DNA from: Bacillota bacterium
Lineage (GTDB): Bacteria > Bacillota > Clostridia > Lachnospirales > Anaerotignaceae
DNA: 61,217 nt
NCBI GenBank assembly: GCA_022791155.1
Contig: JAAVYN010000019.1
Location: forward strand, 1 to 61,217
Direction of reading: 5' to 3'
Shown here: piece by piece, positions 8,732-18,074 of the stretch
Layout: each line of letters opens with the position of its first letter
Numbering within the stretch: the first letter of the stretch is position 1
Made by a program: the position numbers and the translations under genes
Notes under the pieces: generated by a model
The model's input: the letters and a program-made list of their open reading frames with translations, nothing else
The model's database searches: none
Told to the model about the DNA's origin: nothing

Positions 8732-9463
8732 TTACAGCCCGTTTGTTATTATAGTTCTCATCTTTTCTCTGTCAAATTTTTTGTTTTCATCATTTTTGTT
8801 TTCAGGCACACGCATGTTGAGTGCTCTCCGGCTCACCATTCCGGCAAAGGCGCCATATGATATGACAGGGAATATGAAAAACAGGAATGTGCCGCCAATG
8901 GCATAGACGTTCAAACAAAGAAGCATAAACACAGTTCCAATTGTGAAATTGTATATCATGCGCCTGTCAGAGCCATTTGCCATTTCCTGTATCAGCGAGC
9001 CAATGAATGCGGCAACAAAAAGGGCGCCAATTATATATACAACCAAAAATGCAGCCTCCAAAAAAAATATAAACGGAATTCCCACAACTGAATAGAAAAA
9101 TATCATAAAAACAATTAATTTCATGACATAAATTAAAAGCCCCAGTTTCACTATTTTTTTGAGATTGAGGGAAACAATTCCGGCTCCCAGCCATATTTTT
9201 TTTGGAAACAGTTTGAGCGCAAAAACACCAATCAAAAAAAATGCAGCTCCAACAAGCCCAATCAGAATGGGCAAGGGGAGTGAAAACAAAAGCGTTGCGG
9301 CCTGTTTCAGCCTCAAAATATATATTGCGCCTTCAATGTTTTCTCTCAATGCTTCAGCCACTGTCACAACAGTTTGGGGATATACAAAGCTTCTGACCCC
9401 AACGATGAAAGCACATATCAAAAAACATATGAGCACATGCAAAAAGAAACTTTTGTTAATCAT
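8732..9463 (-). CDS. Membrane protein of unknown function in the sigma-factor operon
   Basis: A 243-residue, very hydrophobic protein with about six membrane segments (including 6-25, 50-80, 105-128, 130-158 and two near 170-212) and a charged C-terminal tail rich in Asn, Lys and Arg. The start follows GAAAGGTATTAAAA. It sits 24 bp after the anti-sigma gene and 22 bp before tsaD, clearly co-transcribed. I do not recognise a family. By position it may be a partner or target of the sigma/anti-sigma pair, which is inference. Confidence 0.7.
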   Translation of the reverse strand: MINKSFFLHVLICFLICAFIVGVRSFVYPQTVVTVAEALRENIEGAIYILRLKQAATLLFSLPLPILIGLVGAAFFLIGVFALKLFPKKIWLGAGIVSLNLKKIVKLGLLIYVMKLIVFMIFFYSVVGIPFIFFLEAAFLVVYIIGALFVAAFIGSLIQEMANGSDRRMIYNFTIGTVFMLLCLNVYAIGGTFLFFIFPVISYGAFAGMVSRRALNMRVPENKNDENKKFDREKMRTIITNGL

Positions 9464-9487
9464 TTTTAATACCTTTCATAATTTTCA

Positions 9488-10051
9488 TCATCTGTTGCGG
9501 CGGCGCACAAGATACACTTGAAGCGCACAAAGTGCCGCTATGCTAAATGCTATAAAAGTGCTTCCACTTGTGAGTATTCTGTCGGCATTTTCAAATATGC
9601 GGGACATTGTTTCTGTCAAGCGGTATGTCTGAGATGCAATGTTTTCGGCGAAAATTGCAAGAACCTTTGTTTTTTCAGAAAAATTTGGGTTTTCGGAAAA
9701 AATTTCAAGAATTTTCTCACGATATGACAAAAGCATGGCGCCAACACAAAACAAAAGGGCAAAGCTTCCAACAAAGCGTGTTTTGAATTTGTCCCAGAAT
9801 GTATATGGCAAATACACCTTTTCAAGCGCAGCAACCTTTGCCATGACGGCCGCTTCAAAGCCCTCAGGGGCGTTGGCCTGTTCAGCTTGATCCATTTGAA
9901 CGGCCATTGAGTCATATATATCAAAAGCCTCACGGCATGTGGAGCATTCTGTCAAGTGTTTGTTGAGGCTTTCGGCCTCAAATTCATTTAGTTCCCGATC
10001 CAGATATTTCATCATAAGCAGTTCTGCATCTTGACATTTCAAGCCACTCAA
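9488..10051 (-). CDS. Anti-sigma factor with zinc-finger (zf-HC2) domain
   Basis: A 187-residue protein whose N-terminus carries the ZAS-type zinc motif HLTECSTC (His-x3-Cys-x2-Cys, residues about 31-38). Two membrane segments follow near residues 90-110 and 160-178. This is the standard layout of a membrane-tethered anti-sigma factor that binds and silences its ECF sigma factor in the cytoplasm. Its ATG overlaps the sigma-factor stop by four bases, so the two are translationally coupled. The second membrane segment makes it a hairpin in the membrane, unlike the single-pass type. Confidence 0.88.
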   Translation of the reverse strand: MSGLKCQDAELLMMKYLDRELNEFEAESLNKHLTECSTCREAFDIYDSMAVQMDQAEQANAPEGFEAAVMAKVAALEKVYLPYTFWDKFKTRFVGSFALLFCVGAMLLSYREKILEIFSENPNFSEKTKVLAIFAENIASQTYRLTETMSRIFENADRILTSGSTFIAFSIAALCALQVYLVRRRNR

Positions 10052-10593
10052 CCTTCCTTCCCTGAAATTATGATGTCTTTCAATATTTTTCTTCCTCTGA
10101 ATATTCTGTTTTTAACTTTCGAAAGTGAAATTCCAACAACATCGGCAATCTCTTGATATGACATGTCTTCAAAATGATAAAGTATTATAAGAACTTTATA
10201 CATATCGGGCAATTTTTCAACAGCTTTCAACAGCTCCTGACGGCTTTCCTTTTTTGAAAAGCTGCTTTCCGGCGTTTCTTTGTCCGCCGGTTCAAAAGCA
10301 ATGTCATCTATGTCAACGCAGTCTGGTTTTTTCTTTCGGCGGAAGTCTATGACTGTGTTTGTGGCAATTTTGATGACCCATGTCGAAAATTTATATTCCG
10401 GACTGTATTTGTCGAGATTTTTGTATATCTTGACAAACACATCTTGGGCAATGTCATTGGCATCCTCGGCGTCGTTGACCATGCGCAGCACAACGGAATA
10501 TACAAGATTTTTGTATCTGCCGAGTATCTCCTCAAAAGCCGCCATATCTCCGCATATGCAGTTTTGCACAAGTTCATAATCAGAAGTAGCCAT
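10048..10593 (-). CDS. ECF-type RNA polymerase sigma factor
   Basis: A 181-residue group IV sigma factor. Region 2 spans about residues 22-90 (RYKNLVYSVV, then DANDIAQDVFVKIY and FSTWVIKIATN). Region 4 spans about 120-175 (LPDMYKVLIILYHFEDMSYQEIADVV and SLSKVKNRIFRGRKIL, described in parts). There is no region 1 or 3. The start follows TGGAGGCAAA. It heads the operon sigma, anti-sigma, membrane protein, tsaD and probably drives its own promoter when released. The stress signal is not apparent from sequence. Confidence 0.93.
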   Translation of the reverse strand: MATSDYELVQNCICGDMAAFEEILGRYKNLVYSVVLRMVNDAEDANDIAQDVFVKIYKNLDKYSPEYKFSTWVIKIATNTVIDFRRKKKPDCVDIDDIAFEPADKETPESSFSKKESRQELLKAVEKLPDMYKVLIILYHFEDMSYQEIADVVGISLSKVKNRIFRGRKILKDIIISGKEG

Positions 10594-10776
10594 TTTGCCT
10601 CCATTTCTTATTCATTAATACGAAAAATCATTTGCAAATGTCTGTTATATAGGCGAATGTCGAGCATGTGAAAAATATTTTATATAAATTTTGCTGTGGT
10701 GTTGGCCGGTAATGGCGCACAGCTTCTGGACAGTCATAAGCTTGTGTGGATTTTTGATTGTGCTGAAATTTGAGAA

Positions 10777-11688
10777 CTATTCCTTGAACATTATTGTTTT
10801 TGTTATATTGTCATATCCCACAATGGTGTTTTTGAATATTGATGAGGCATTTTCAATGAATTCATCAGGGTTTCCAATGGCTGGGCTGAAGTGTGTCAGC
10901 CAAAGTTCATCAACATTGGCCATTTGTGCTGTTTGGGCGGCCTCTTTGAAAAGCATGTGCTTGTTTTCAATGGCTTTGTTCAGTTTTTCGTTTTCGCCAT
11001 ACATCCCCTCGCATATGAAAAGGTCGCTTTCGCTTGCAAACTGTGCAAGGGCGTCAACGGGCCGGCTGTCTGTGCAGAATGTGACGGCAATTGGCCGGCG
11101 CGGTGGCCCAAGAACCATGTCTTGGCTATATTCAATGCCGTCAATCAAAACTTTCTCGCCGCGCTGAACAATGCCCCAATATTTTTGGGGAAGCCCGCTT
11201 GCTTTGGCTTTTGCAATGTCAAACCGGCCTTTTCGTTCCACTTCAAGCCGATATGCAACGCATTTGACAGAATGATCCACAAACAGCCTTCTGATTTTAA
11301 GCCCGCTGATGTGAACATCAAAGTCATCTTTCTCATCAAGTTCAATATATTCTATGTCAAATGTGAGCTCCTGAGCAATGCGTTTCAAACCCTCAACAAC
11401 ATATATAAGCCCTTTTGGCCCAACAAGTTTGAGATTTTCGGTTCTTCCGGAATTGGCAATTGCAAGAAGCATTCCGGGCAAGCCTGATATGTGATCTGCA
11501 TGAAAGTGGGTGAACAATATGGCGTCTATGGCCTTAAATCCCCAGCCCAAATTTTTGAGTGAAACTTGCGTTCCCTCGCCGCAGTCTATAACAATCAATT
11601 TTCCGTTAAGCCGCGCTATCATTGACGAAAGGAATCTTTTTGGCATGGGGGTCATTCCGCCTGTTCCCAAAAGAGACACGTCAAGCAT
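10777..11688 (-). CDS. rnz: Ribonuclease Z
   Basis: Metallo-beta-lactamase-fold endonuclease that trims 3' trailers of tRNA precursors lacking an encoded CCA. The di-zinc motif HFHADH lies near residue 61, with the early IDCGEGTQ and a late THFSPA region typical of RNase Z. It is 303 residues, the normal length. The start follows AAAGGAAGAAAATT. It fits the neighbourhood: the tRNA-Lys gene about 3.4 kb away has no encoded CCA, and such tRNAs need RNase Z followed by the CCA-adding enzyme encoded at 13.8-15.0 kb. Confidence 0.95.
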   Translation of the reverse strand: MLDVSLLGTGGMTPMPKRFLSSMIARLNGKLIVIDCGEGTQVSLKNLGWGFKAIDAILFTHFHADHISGLPGMLLAIANSGRTENLKLVGPKGLIYVVEGLKRIAQELTFDIEYIELDEKDDFDVHISGLKIRRLFVDHSVKCVAYRLEVERKGRFDIAKAKASGLPQKYWGIVQRGEKVLIDGIEYSQDMVLGPPRRPIAVTFCTDSRPVDALAQFASESDLFICEGMYGENEKLNKAIENKHMLFKEAAQTAQMANVDELWLTHFSPAIGNPDEFIENASSIFKNTIVGYDNITKTIMFKE

Positions 11689-12177
11689 AATTTTCTTCCT
11701 TTCATTATAAAGTTGAGATCCACGGCAAATGTTCCATAAAACCTCATTTTTAAGTGATTTTAGTCGTCACTTGCAGATATTATAACACAAAAGTTTTTTA
11801 TTTCAAACAATAAGTTGGGCAATTTTGCTTTGGAACGCTGCCTGTTTCAGGGCGCTTGGAATGCAGAAAAATTAAAACCGTGTGATGACTGTGTGGCCTG
11901 TTTGACAATGGAGGGCGCGTTGTTTGTTTTTGGGGAAGGGAAGTGTGCATTTGAAATATGCACAAGAATTTCTGCCAAGCGCGCTTTCACTTTGAAAGAT
12001 ATGTTCGCGCAAGATATAAAATTTGATGAAAAATTATGTATATTGTGAAAATTTCTGTTCCACAAATTTGCTGACAGCCATTAATTTATACACTTCAATT
12101 CAGCCGCATGTTCAAACAATTGCACAGAATTTTGAGGGCAATGGGAACACAAAAGCGAATTGAAAGAATTGTAAAAA
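11689..12177. other. Intergenic region without a supported gene
   Basis: About 490 AT-rich bases between the rnz start and the terminator of the CotS-family gene. A 77-codon frame at 11815-12048 has no ribosome site and no recognisable features. The rnz promoter must lie near 11700-11800, but no clear boxes were found. Confidence 0.5.
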
Positions 12178-12206
12178 GCGTGCCGGATTTTTTGTCCGCC
12201 ACGCCT
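12178..12206. terminator. Terminator after the CotS-family gene
   Basis: GCGTGCCGGA / TCCGCCACGC imperfect stem around a T-rich loop. On the minus strand it is followed by TTTTTAC, serving the gene that ends at 12265. Confidence 0.7.
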
Positions 12207-12264
12207 TATTTTTTCATATATATGATATTTTTCATATCGGTCTAAAACCGCCTTTTCTTTTGGT

Positions 12265-13251
12265 TTATATCATTTTAAGAGTTTTGAGTATATTTTCTTC
12301 TTTTTCGCTCAGTGCTATGCAGCGTGAAAGTTTTTCAACAACGGCACAGCTTTCGCAGACACGTCTTTTGTTGAAATTTTCACTGCATATCTTGTAGAAC
12401 TTGTCAGGGAAAAGAACCATTGCGCCTATAAGCTTTATTTCATCGTTGCCAAGAGAACTTTCACTGCTGTATGAATTCAAAAGCACATCTATCTTTTCTG
12501 CAGAGCAGCCTTCGCTTTTTATACATCTTCTTATATAGGCTGACAGGTCAGCGCACCGGCAGTCAAATGAACTTTTTTCAAACCCTGTTATGTACATAAC
12601 GTTTGAGTTTTCCAAAAACCTCACGTTGTCACCCTTAAAATTGTTGTGGCATATGTTTTTTGAAGCCTGGGCCTCCTTTGTTATGTGGCCATATGATGTG
12701 GAGCTTAGAAAGTCTTGTGCTCTTTCAGTTCGCTCCATGAAATATCCATAGTTTTTTATTATTATTATGTCAACAGGTGAAAAGTTGCTCACGGCTGAAA
12801 CACGTTTTTTGATCCTTTTCAGCTCGGTTTTTCTTTTTTCCCACGTTTTGGGAAGTTTCCCAAGGCTCACATTGCCGTCGGTTTCAACTCCAGCGGCCAA
12901 TTTGTGCATCACAGCCATTGTTTTGGCAGCTGTTTTGATGGTTTCAATGTCGCTTTCGTCAATATCTTTTGTTTCCACAAAATCTGACAAAACAAACACG
13001 TTTTCTCCAACACAAAAATATGGTTTGCCGTCACAAGCGCTATAATATAAATCGGTGTTTGTGAATCCATTTTCATATAGGCGCTGTTTTATGGCGTTTT
13101 CAAAAGTTATGGTTTTGCTGTCGCTGTGCACTTTTCTGAGAAGCATGCAGCCTTTGTCTGTTTTGCAGATGAGTCCGCGTCGTGTTCTGACTGTGTTGTA
13201 AAGGCGCATTCCAAAGCCTTCCTTAAGCGCCTTTTCATATATGTCCTCCAT
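12265..13251 (-). CDS. CotS-family spore coat protein (kinase fold, degenerate)
   Basis: A 328-residue member of the CotS/YsxE/YutH group, which have an aminoglycoside-phosphotransferase-like fold and associate with the endospore coat. The middle section has the family layout with AVMHKLA near residue 113, KNICHNNFKGDNVRF near 205 (the Brenner-like catalytic loop) and a following VMYITGFEKSSFDCRCADLS region (given as landmarks). The expected catalytic HGD is replaced by HNN and the downstream metal-binding aspartate by a GFE sequence, so kinase activity looks lost. The ATG follows a weak GGGGGATATTTT site. It is an independent sign that this organism sporulates. Confidence 0.8.
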   Translation of the reverse strand: MEDIYEKALKEGFGMRLYNTVRTRRGLICKTDKGCMLLRKVHSDSKTITFENAIKQRLYENGFTNTDLYYSACDGKPYFCVGENVFVLSDFVETKDIDESDIETIKTAAKTMAVMHKLAAGVETDGNVSLGKLPKTWEKRKTELKRIKKRVSAVSNFSPVDIIIIKNYGYFMERTERAQDFLSSTSYGHITKEAQASKNICHNNFKGDNVRFLENSNVMYITGFEKSSFDCRCADLSAYIRRCIKSEGCSAEKIDVLLNSYSSESSLGNDEIKLIGAMVLFPDKFYKICSENFNKRRVCESCAVVEKLSRCIALSEKEENILKTLKMI

Positions 13252-13744
13252 AAAATATCCCCCATTTAACCTTCAAAATGGCTTTCAGCAATCGATTTTG
13301 TTGGCTGTCAACAGTGCATTTGCTGTTTTGCGGCAACTTCACAAGGCAGCAGCAAACAATTGCTGAATGTCAAAAAAATTATCCGCGGCATGCGTTTGGG
13401 CTTGTGCTGAAATTAACAGCGAATTATGTTCTGAAAAGCCAAACTCATTGCTGACAAAAGTCAAAGACCATTTACATATTTTCTCACAAAACGCTTATAA
13501 CTTATGGTGTTTGGCAGTGCATCTGCATTTGTCAAAAAACATGCTTTGATGAACAGTGAATGCAGAAGTGAGCTTCAATTGCATAAGTGGCGATAGTTTT
13601 CTGCGTGTGGGTTGAAATACATCAAATGAAATTTCTCAATGCCGCTTCTTTTAACATCATATGACATTGTGTGAGGGATTATTCCCGCGATTTGATGTGT
13701 GTTGGAATGAGAGTTTGAAAATTTGATGACTGGTTTCTGAAAAC
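13252..13744. other. Intergenic region, nothing recognised
   Basis: About 490 bp upstream of the CotS-family gene and downstream of cca. There is no reading frame with a ribosome site and no clear sporulation promoter. A TTGACA hexamer occurs near 13306 on the minus strand without a matching -10 box. Confidence 0.4.
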
Positions 13745-13770
13745 CAAAAAGGCGGATTCCCCGCCTTTTT
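13745..13770. terminator. Terminator after cca
   Basis: AAAAAGGCGG-ATTCC-CCGCCTTTTTT, a strong symmetric stem with T-runs on both strands. It lies 43 bp past the cca stop. Confidence 0.88.
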
Positions 13771-13812
13771 TAATTTCCAATCCATAAATTTGATGTTGCC
13801 GCAAAACTCCAG

Positions 13813-15021
13813 TCACTTCCAAATTTTCTGTTCTGCCATGTGTTTGAGGGTTTCAAAATCATTTTTTGACGGTTCTTTCAAAACTTCCCCAAGAAGATAT
13901 GACAGCGTTTCTCCAACTTTTTTTCCTTCGCCAATTCCCATTGCCATTATGTCAGCTCCTGTTATGTTCAGCTCCTTCACTGTGAGAGGCTCTTTTCTTT
14001 CCAAAATGCCCTCAAGAATTTTTGAGGCCTCAAATGCCTCTTTTCTTCCGCATGAAGCTTCCGTTTTGAGGAACACGGCGCAATCTTGCGCCCCAAGCTT
14101 TGAGGCCATTTGTCTCACAGCTGTTTCGTCACATGTTATGTCGCTTTTGGCGTTTTCAATCAGTTTGACAATGAGATTGTATGTTTTTGTGTCAAACTTG
14201 AGCCCTTTCACAAAATGTATTGCCTTTTCTTTTTCGGCCCATCTCAAAAAAATGGCAAAAGCCGCCGCTGTGTTGCTGTCCAATCCCGAAACATATTTTG
14301 CTGCCAAACCGCCGTTTTGGACAAGTGAATTGTGAATGTGGGGGTCTATATGCTTCAAAAGCCCTGTTTCCCAAAGTGATGAAATGCGGTTCACATGTTT
14401 CCCCAAAAGTGTTTTTGTGAGTTCTTCCCGAATTCTTTCGGCGCTTATCTTTTTTATGAGGGAACCGTTTTCGCCAATGGCGTCAAACGTTTCTTTTTCT
14501 ATGTCAAAATCGAGCTGAACACTGAATCTGACGGCGCGGAGCATTCTCAAGGCGTCTTCGCGAAATCTTTGACCGGCCTCGCCAACACCCCGGATTATTT
14601 TTTTTTCAATGTCATATATGCCGCCAAATATGTCCACAAAGCCTTCCGAAGGCCCATAGGCTATGGCATTGACGGTGAAATCCCTTCTGAGAAGATCTTC
14701 GTGAAGATCCCTTGTGAACGTCACGTTTTTGGGATGACGGCAGTCTTCATATTCGCCGTCAGTGCGGTATGTTGTCACTTCATAATTTGTGCCGTTTTTG
14801 ACAACTGTGACTGTGCCATGCTTTATTCCTGTGTCAATTGTGTGGCGGAATATGTTTTTGACTTCGGAAGGGGGCGCCGAAGTTGTTATGTCCCAGTCGT
14901 TGGGAACCTTTCCCATGAGGGAGTCTCTCACACAACCTCCAACGATATATGCCTCAAATCCCTGCTTTTTTATTTTGTTTATTATGTATTCCACATTTTG
15001 CGGAAGCTGTATTTTTTCCAC
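13813..15021 (-). CDS. cca: CCA tRNA nucleotidyltransferase
   Basis: Class II CCA-adding enzyme of 402 residues. The nucleotidyltransferase head has GGCVRDSLMGKVPNDWDI near residue 28, including the metal-binding Asp-x-Asp pair, then RRDFTVNAIAY near 112. The RNA-binding helices contain EDALRMLRAVRF near 160. It finishes or repairs the 3'-CCA end of tRNAs. The start follows GACAGGAGAGAGA. It sits directly beside a divergent tRNA-Lys gene that lacks a genomic CCA, a substrate for it. A family HD motif is not evident in the C-terminal part. Confidence 0.95.
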   Translation of the reverse strand: MEKIQLPQNVEYIINKIKKQGFEAYIVGGCVRDSLMGKVPNDWDITTSAPPSEVKNIFRHTIDTGIKHGTVTVVKNGTNYEVTTYRTDGEYEDCRHPKNVTFTRDLHEDLLRRDFTVNAIAYGPSEGFVDIFGGIYDIEKKIIRGVGEAGQRFREDALRMLRAVRFSVQLDFDIEKETFDAIGENGSLIKKISAERIREELTKTLLGKHVNRISSLWETGLLKHIDPHIHNSLVQNGGLAAKYVSGLDSNTAAAFAIFLRWAEKEKAIHFVKGLKFDTKTYNLIVKLIENAKSDITCDETAVRQMASKLGAQDCAVFLKTEASCGRKEAFEASKILEGILERKEPLTVKELNITGADIMAMGIGEGKKVGETLSYLLGEVLKEPSKNDFETLKHMAEQKIWK

Positions 15022-15115
15022 ATTCTCTCTCCTGTCAGTGTTTTTCGTATATTTTATAATTTTTTGTTGACATATCCAACGTATGGTGATATTATATTTC
15101 TTGCATTAGAGATGT

Positions 15116-15188
15116 GCGCTTTTAGCTCAGTTGGTAGAGCAGGTGACTCTTAATCACAAGGTCCAGGGTTCGAGTCCCTGAAGGCGCA
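15116..15188 (+). tRNA. tRNA-Lys (CTT anticodon)
   Basis: A 73-base cloverleaf. The acceptor GCGCTTT pairs with AAGGCGC, discriminator A. The D arm is GCTC/GAGC, the anticodon loop CTCTTAA gives CTT, and the T arm is CAGGG-TTCGAGT-CCCTG. The outermost anticodon-stem pair (27-43) is G-A, a mismatch. CCA is not encoded; the gene is followed by TATATAAA. It is preceded by a short AT-rich stretch and is divergent from cca. Confidence 0.96.
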
Positions 15189-15524
15189 TATATAAAAGCG
15201 GCGTTTTGTGTGGCCAAGCCACATGAGGCGTTGTTTTTTTGTTGCAAAAAACTGCCTTTGAGAACAAATATGCACAGACTGCAAACATTTGAATGCATGT
15301 TTGAATTCGGCATGTGTCATGATTGTTTCAAAAAATTTGTTCCAACACCGCTGTGTTTCGGAAATATATTATTTGGCTTGTGCATATGTTTGACAGATCA
15401 ATGCGTGTGAACGGCGGCAATTGTTGGCAAACAGTGTTTGTTTTGTATGTATATATTTGTGTTTGCTTGCAATTGCCGCTGCAATTTTCACTTTTTGTTC
15501 ATGCCTAAGGCCAATTTGATGTGC
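15189..15524. other. Intergenic region, nothing recognised
   Basis: About 335 bp between tRNA-Lys and the convergent dehydrogenase gene. There is no frame with a ribosome site and no strong terminator. Confidence 0.4.
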
Positions 15525-16457
15525 TCACTTGCCATAGAATGTTTTGTAAAGCTTTATAAAGTTTTTGTCGCGTGTCATTATGGCTTCTTCGGCTGCATTT
15601 TCGGGATAGTCATAAAACCCTTTTCCGTTTTTCACGCCATACCACTGTTTTTGCGCTCTTTCAGAAAGCATTTGCGCGTTGTCTGCTTTGCTCAAATCGG
15701 GCATTAGATATTCTGCCACTTTTGAAAATGTGTCAAGGCCGCCAAAATCTGCTGTTTCAAAAGGCCCAACACATGCATATCTGAAGCCTATTCCGAACTT
15801 CACTGCTTTGTCAACGTCTTCAATTGTCGCCGCGCCGCTTTCAACAATGTGCGCCGCTTCTCTGAGCAATGCATGTTGAAGCCTGTTGCCAATGAAGCCT
15901 TTCATTTCTTTTTTCATTGCAATGGGTTTTTTGCCTATTTTTTCGGCCATTTCATACACGGCATTCACAGTTTTGTCATTTGTTTTTTCGCCTCTTATAA
16001 TTTCCACAAGCGGAACAATGTGAGGAGGGTTCCAAAAATGCATTCCCGCAAACCTTTCTGGAAGTTTCACGGCCTCTGCCATTTCAGTTATGCACAAACC
16101 GGATGTGTTTGTTGTCAAAACTGCTTCATCAGGGGCAATTTCTGAAATTTCATGCCAAAAGCTGTGTTTGGCCTCCATGTTTTCAACTATGTTTTCAACA
16201 ACAAACGCACAGTCTGAAAACTCATTTTTGTCAGTTGAAAGAACAATGCTTTCAATTATCTTTTTTGAGCTTTCGGCGCTTTGCAAGCCTTCGTCAACAA
16301 GCCCGGCTTGATTGAGCTCAATCAGTTTTTCTGCACGTTTGAGGCCCTCTGGGGAACGGTTGTATAGTGTCACATCAAACCCATTTCCGGCAAATATCTG
16401 TGCAAGGGAAGTGCCCATTGTGCCGGCGCCGGCAACAACAACTTTGTTTTTTTTCAT
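15525..16457 (-). CDS. 3-hydroxyacyl-CoA dehydrogenase family protein
   Basis: A 310-residue NAD-dependent enzyme of the 3-hydroxyacyl/3-hydroxybutyryl-CoA dehydrogenase family. The Rossmann motif GAGTMG is at residues 10-15. TTNTSGL near 116 and HFWNPPHIVPLVEII near 141 include the catalytic His and the conserved Asn-Pro. The C-terminal domain begins with GFIGNRLQHALLREA near 189. Pro-Pro-His in place of the usual NPVPxM-type sequence suggests a substrate other than butyryl-level CoA esters; L-gulonate-type or other hydroxyacid dehydrogenases share this fold. The start follows GACAGGAGTGAGTTT. It stands alone, with no thiolase or crotonase genes beside it. Confidence 0.85.
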   Translation of the reverse strand: MKKNKVVVAGAGTMGTSLAQIFAGNGFDVTLYNRSPEGLKRAEKLIELNQAGLVDEGLQSAESSKKIIESIVLSTDKNEFSDCAFVVENIVENMEAKHSFWHEISEIAPDEAVLTTNTSGLCITEMAEAVKLPERFAGMHFWNPPHIVPLVEIIRGEKTNDKTVNAVYEMAEKIGKKPIAMKKEMKGFIGNRLQHALLREAAHIVESGAATIEDVDKAVKFGIGFRYACVGPFETADFGGLDTFSKVAEYLMPDLSKADNAQMLSERAQKQWYGVKNGKGFYDYPENAAEEAIMTRDKNFIKLYKTFYGK

Positions 16458-16693
16458 AAACTCACTCCTGTCAAAAAGTCAAATTCGGGATTTTGGGCAT
16501 AAATTTTATGCCCTGTGATTATGAACGATTGTGTGCCATTGCCGGCTGAATGAAGGCGGCGTTGGCATATGTTTTCGTTCAAAAGCGTTGTTTTTTATAC
16601 AATTATACCACATATTTCATAAACTTAAATTAATTTTTGATGATAAAATGCCATGGCGTGAAATATAATGTTGTAAAACCCCTTCGGAGGAAA

Positions 16694-17131
16694 ATGATGA
16701 ACGAGGAAAACAAAATTTATGAAATCGCGAGAATGATTGATGGCACAACGCCTCTGAATGACGACGTGATTAAAGCCTTCAATATATTAAGGGAGAATTT
16801 TCAAAACAACTATGTGCGCCGGCTTGTTCATGCAGCTGGAAACGAGGCCGAGAGCGCAAAAAGAAACCCAAGCCGTGAAATTGTGCTTCTCAGGGCGTTG
16901 AAAAATTTTGGCGGGGCAAACTCATCAGCCAATATAGATGCCGCCATACAAATGCTGACAACATTTCAGGCCATAAACAGCGTTCAATATAAATTGAACG
17001 GGCTGAAACAAACCCAAACAATCAGCATGAAAAGCAGTTCGGGCAGTGGTGCGCCGGCTGAAACAATAAGCAATGCAAGCATAAACATAGCCAATGTTCT
17101 TTTGACTCTTGAGCTTTTGAGAAACATGTGA
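16694..17131 (+). CDS. Small hypothetical protein, 145 residues
   Basis: The start is set by CGGAGGAAA before two adjacent ATGs (16694 or 16697). The protein is soluble and mostly helical, without signal peptide or membrane segment. It has a basic middle with NPSREIVLLRALKNF, then a Gln/Thr/Ser-rich linker near residues 105-120 and a hydrophobic C-terminal helix (ASINIANVLLTLELLRNM). I recognise no family. It is flanked by noncoding DNA and is apparently monocistronic. The good ribosome site and regular composition support a real gene. Confidence 0.65.
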   Translation: MMNEENKIYEIARMIDGTTPLNDDVIKAFNILRENFQNNYVRRLVHAAGNEAESAKRNPSREIVLLRALKNFGGANSSANIDAAIQMLTTFQAINSVQYKLNGLKQTQTISMKSSSGSGAPAETISNASINIANVLLTLELLRNM

Positions 17132-17518
17132 AGCTTTATGAAGCGTAAAACCAAAAAAGCAAAAGTGTTCTGCCAAAATAATGGTTGAACTTTTGCATGT
17201 TTTTGTGTGACAAAATCATTTTTGATCGGGCGCTGAAAATTGCGGCAATCAAGAACCATTGAAAAAATGCTTGTGTCTGACGACAGCTGGCTTTGTGTTT
17301 TCATTCAAAAAAACATGCATTTGATGTGAATGCAAAAGGGGAGTGCTGTGTGCTTGAAATGATGAAAAATTGTTTTGTGCAAATTAGAGCAAAATTTTCA
17401 AATGATTGGGCGGCGAGAATGGTTTTTAACGTTTCACAAATTTTTGACAAATGCTATATATAAATTTCTCATTGATATGTGTGTTTTTTGAACCATTATA
17501 TTTGGCTGGAAACCAAAT
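17132..17518. other. Intergenic region, nothing recognised
   Basis: About 390 AT-rich bases between the small hypothetical gene and the spoVG terminator. No supported frame or clear hairpin. Confidence 0.4.
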
Positions 17519-17561
17519 GGCTCCCGAAACAGTTGTTTTTGCTGATGACTGTTCGGGAGCC
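17519..17561. terminator. Hairpin after spoVG
   Basis: GGCTCCCGAA(A)CAGT / ACTGTTCGGGAGCC, a 14-bp stem with a single bulged A. The T-run on the minus strand is short (ATTTGGTTT), so termination strength is uncertain. Confidence 0.65.
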
Positions 17562-17582
17562 GTTTGACTATGTATGGAATTT

Positions 17583-17885
17583 TCAGCTTTCGTTTTCTGT
17601 TTCGTCGATATTCTCAGTGTTTTCAAGCTCATCAAGTGCTTCTTGATATTTTTTGAGAACAAAATTTTGAATTTTTTCTCTTGATGAGACATTTATAGGG
17701 TGCGCAATGTCTCTGAAGCCGCCTTCAGAAGTCTTTCTGCTTGGCATGGCTATGAAAAGTCCCTCTTCTCTTTCAATCACTTTTATATCATGAACAACAA
17801 ATTCATTGTCAAATGTAACTGAAATCACTGCTTTCATTTTTCCTTCTTTGTTGACTTTTCTAACTCTTACATCTGTAATTTCCAT
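17583..17885 (-). CDS. spoVG: Septation regulator SpoVG
   Basis: A 100-residue nucleic-acid-binding regulator of cell division and sporulation. The start at 17885 follows AAGGGTGGGCTTATT, and the protein begins [11 protein letters not shown], the typical SpoVG N-terminus. [10 protein letters not shown] near residue 30, the conserved FIAMPSRKT near 48 and FRDIAHPI near 60 confirm the family. The acidic tail (Glu/Asn/Asp-rich after residue 85) is common. It lies alone, with glgD 190 bp downstream in transcription order reversed to it (upstream side). Confidence 0.95.
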   Translation of the reverse strand: MEITDVRVRKVNKEGKMKAVISVTFDNEFVVHDIKVIEREEGLFIAMPSRKTSEGGFRDIAHPINVSSREKIQNFVLKKYQEALDELENTENIDETENES

Positions 17886-18074
17886 AATAAGCCCACCCTT
17901 CGTTTTATGTTTGCCCTTTGTGTATTGTTCGAAACGGTGTTTGCCCGTGCATTGGGCCAAGAGCGCAATCACGCGTCAAACACTGTTTGATGTGGATATA
18001 TTTGTCAAACAAAATTTGGTCATATGTTTGATTTTTTCAGGGGAAACAAATTTCTTCTGTAGTTATGAATTGTA

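Noticed and set aside
11815-12048. 77-codon frame in the gap after rnz
   Set aside because: No ribosome site, no family, and a Cys/Phe-rich composition not like the neighbouring proteins.
13790-15153. Long plus-strand frames (181 and 252 codons) opposite cca
   Set aside because: They mirror the cca coding sequence, have no ribosome site, and overlap the tRNA gene at one end.
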